From Siphonodentalium dalli (taxonomy: Eukaryota > Mollusca > Scaphopoda > Gadilida > Siphonodentaliidae): a stretch of 64,000 nt of DNA. Every line of letters begins with the position of its first letter. Position 1 is the stretch's first letter. Positions 62,645 to 64,000 of this stretch are shown in pieces. The notes beneath the pieces are model-generated. The model made no database searches. It had not been told where the DNA came from and was given only the letters and a program-made list of their open reading frames with translations. Both the position numbers and the translations under genes were made by a program. The stretch covers positions 9,813,287 through 9,877,286 of the forward strand of contig CP136061.1 of assembly GCA_032622095.1 (NCBI GenBank), read 5' to 3'.

Positions 62645-64000
62645 AAACAATGATGAACACGAGCGGAGTAAAGTATTACCTCATAGTAAAGCAACGCTCT
62701 TTATTCATGTTTCAACATAAATGACACACTTACATTATCGAGAATTATTGGAAGAGCGTACGTTTATAGAGTTATTGTTCTTAGAACGAGAATCGTCAGT
62801 CGGTTATTTTAAAAATCGTTGCTAAAAAGAGGGCGAGGACCCCGCCTCAACCTGATCGCGAAATATTGGAAGAATTATTGAAAGAGCGTACGTTTATAGA
62901 GTTATTGTTCTTAGAACGAGAATCGTTAGTCGGTTATTTTAAAAATCGTTGCTAAAAAAGGGGGCGAGGACCCCGCCCCACCCTGTTTTAGGGAAGTTAC
63001 TCGGATCATGTGTCAGCGAGCCATTTTTCATAATACCAACATCGGGACATCGTAGAGGGAATAATCAACGGATTTCACAGCGAAAATTACTAAGCCTATT
63101 ATCCCTAGTGTTGTGCTCATAACCAGAGTGGTTTATTCATATAACATCAAGGTTTGCGTGTATGATCAAATGGACATACTGTTAGCTATGCATACATAAG
63201 CTCAAGTAATACGTACATGTGATCATACACGCAATAATAGAAGTTACTTTGATGTTGTTGTTATGAATAGAATTTTATCAACATTACGTATTAACAGTTT
63301 ATTGAGTTATGCATACATATAGTACGTCACCTGGACATTTTATCAGTTTATCACGTGATCACTAAATGTGGCAATCGGGTATCCACCGATGCCTGCAATG
63401 TATTATTTATAATAATTGGACTCATTGATCTCACGTAAATAATACTCTTAGTTGTTCCAATAAAATAGTTATCAAATTCGATCACCAATAGATTTGACTG
63501 TGGAATATAACGACCTTTAACTTATTTATCGATCTATGTTAGAACATGGTCTTAACAAAAAACATGACCATAACAAAAATTACCTTACCTTTATGCATGA
63601 ATCTAATTTGACCATGCGTAAATATTGTCAGCTTATCGTCTGATGAGCAAATCCGATGTTTACATACTTAAACTGAGGTATGATTGTATTATGTGTACAT
63701 GTATATATGGTCATAGCGTGACGAGCAAAATGTGATGTTCACACACTTATGCTCTGGATAAACAATACATATCGCATCTGAATGAATTTCTGGAATGTAG
63801 ATTAGCCATGCGTTCACAGACACTGGAATAAAATAGTCACTGTCTTTAGAGAAGTATGACCTTGTACGTAAATAATAAAGCGCGTGATCGAGTCTATTCA
63901 TTCTCAATAATAGATGGTCATTTAGTCAAAACAGTATGATGTCCTTTATCCCCCACACATTGGAGCCACACATTACTTGATGTTCACTTATACAGTTGTA
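62602..64000 (+). repeat. Direct duplication, right copy
   Basis: Copy of 58161-59559, running off the window end. It contains the same two 122-bp units with GGGCGAGGACCCCGCC. Confidence 0.9.
63689..63907 (-). CDS. Small ORF of 72 codons, unidentified (copy 2)
   Basis: Copy of 59250-59468 in the direct duplication with two amino-acid changes (FSKDSDYF, VSVNAW). Unidentified; see copy 1. Confidence 0.3.
   Translation of the reverse strand: MRMNRLDHALYYLRTRSYFSKDSDYFIPVSVNAWLIYIPEIHSDAICIVYPEHKCVNITFCSSRYDHIYMYT

Overview
The window is animal nuclear DNA. It has spliced exons with GT/AG borders, LINE, copia, gypsy, hAT and piggyBac-like elements, many palindromic MITEs, and long stretches of AT-rich sequence without genes. 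The dispersed repeat families look like those I know from marine invertebrates, most plausibly a bivalve mollusc or another lophotrochozoan, but no single gene here fixes the species. Most of the window is repeats and genes are sparse.

Region 1 (1-5.25 kb, minus strand) is a broken Ty1/copia retrotransposon with its likely 5' LTR, primer-binding site, Gag, protease remnant and integrase. It is interrupted by a hAT-like element that carries a second hAT-like element, each with a clear 8-bp target duplication, and is cut at its 3' side by a third hAT-like end.

Region 2 (5.7-21.2 kb, plus strand) holds the 3' half of a host immune-type gene: two exons of a protein-kinase C-lobe of eIF2-alpha-kinase (PKR/PEK) type, an exon with a RHIM-like amyloid motif present twice through a 3.2-4.2 kb tandem duplication, a Death-domain exon with a frameshift, and a second copy of the last kinase exon. 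The exon phases fit one another (kinase, RHIM-like, Death domain). This is the domain order of vertebrate RIPK1, built on a PKR-like kinase. The introns are filled by arrays of a roughly 165-bp repeat and by MITEs.

Region 3 (21-35.3 kb) is mostly gene-free: a 5'-truncated L1/Tx1-type LINE with target duplication, piggyBac-like and palindromic MITEs, dispersed repeats and one weak exon candidate.

Region 4 (35.3-41.6 kb) is a 1.7-kb inverted repeat around a decayed gypsy retrotransposon (Gag, protease).

Region 5 (42.8-52.4 kb) is the most striking part. It is a nearly perfect palindrome with 3.79-kb arms and a 156-nt loop. Each arm carries a Polinton/adintovirus-type packaging ATPase, two small tightly packed ORFs and an inhibitor-of-apoptosis protein (one BIR, one RING). 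The loop carries most of a small membrane protein cut by the inversion. Outer inverted repeats suggest one 9.5-kb integrated unit. No polymerase, integrase or capsid gene is present. It looks like an inverted dimer of part of a DNA-virus-like element.

Region 6 (52.8-57.4 kb) holds a BEN-domain exon, two LINE 3' ends and a 2.2-kb minisatellite that reverses direction. Region 7 (57.4-64 kb) is a block of direct and inverted duplications containing several small repeated ORFs, a recurring 40-bp hairpin/AATAAA motif, a 51-bp minisatellite, GGC and GTT triplet repeats and a 90-105-bp tandem array. I could not assign it to any known element.
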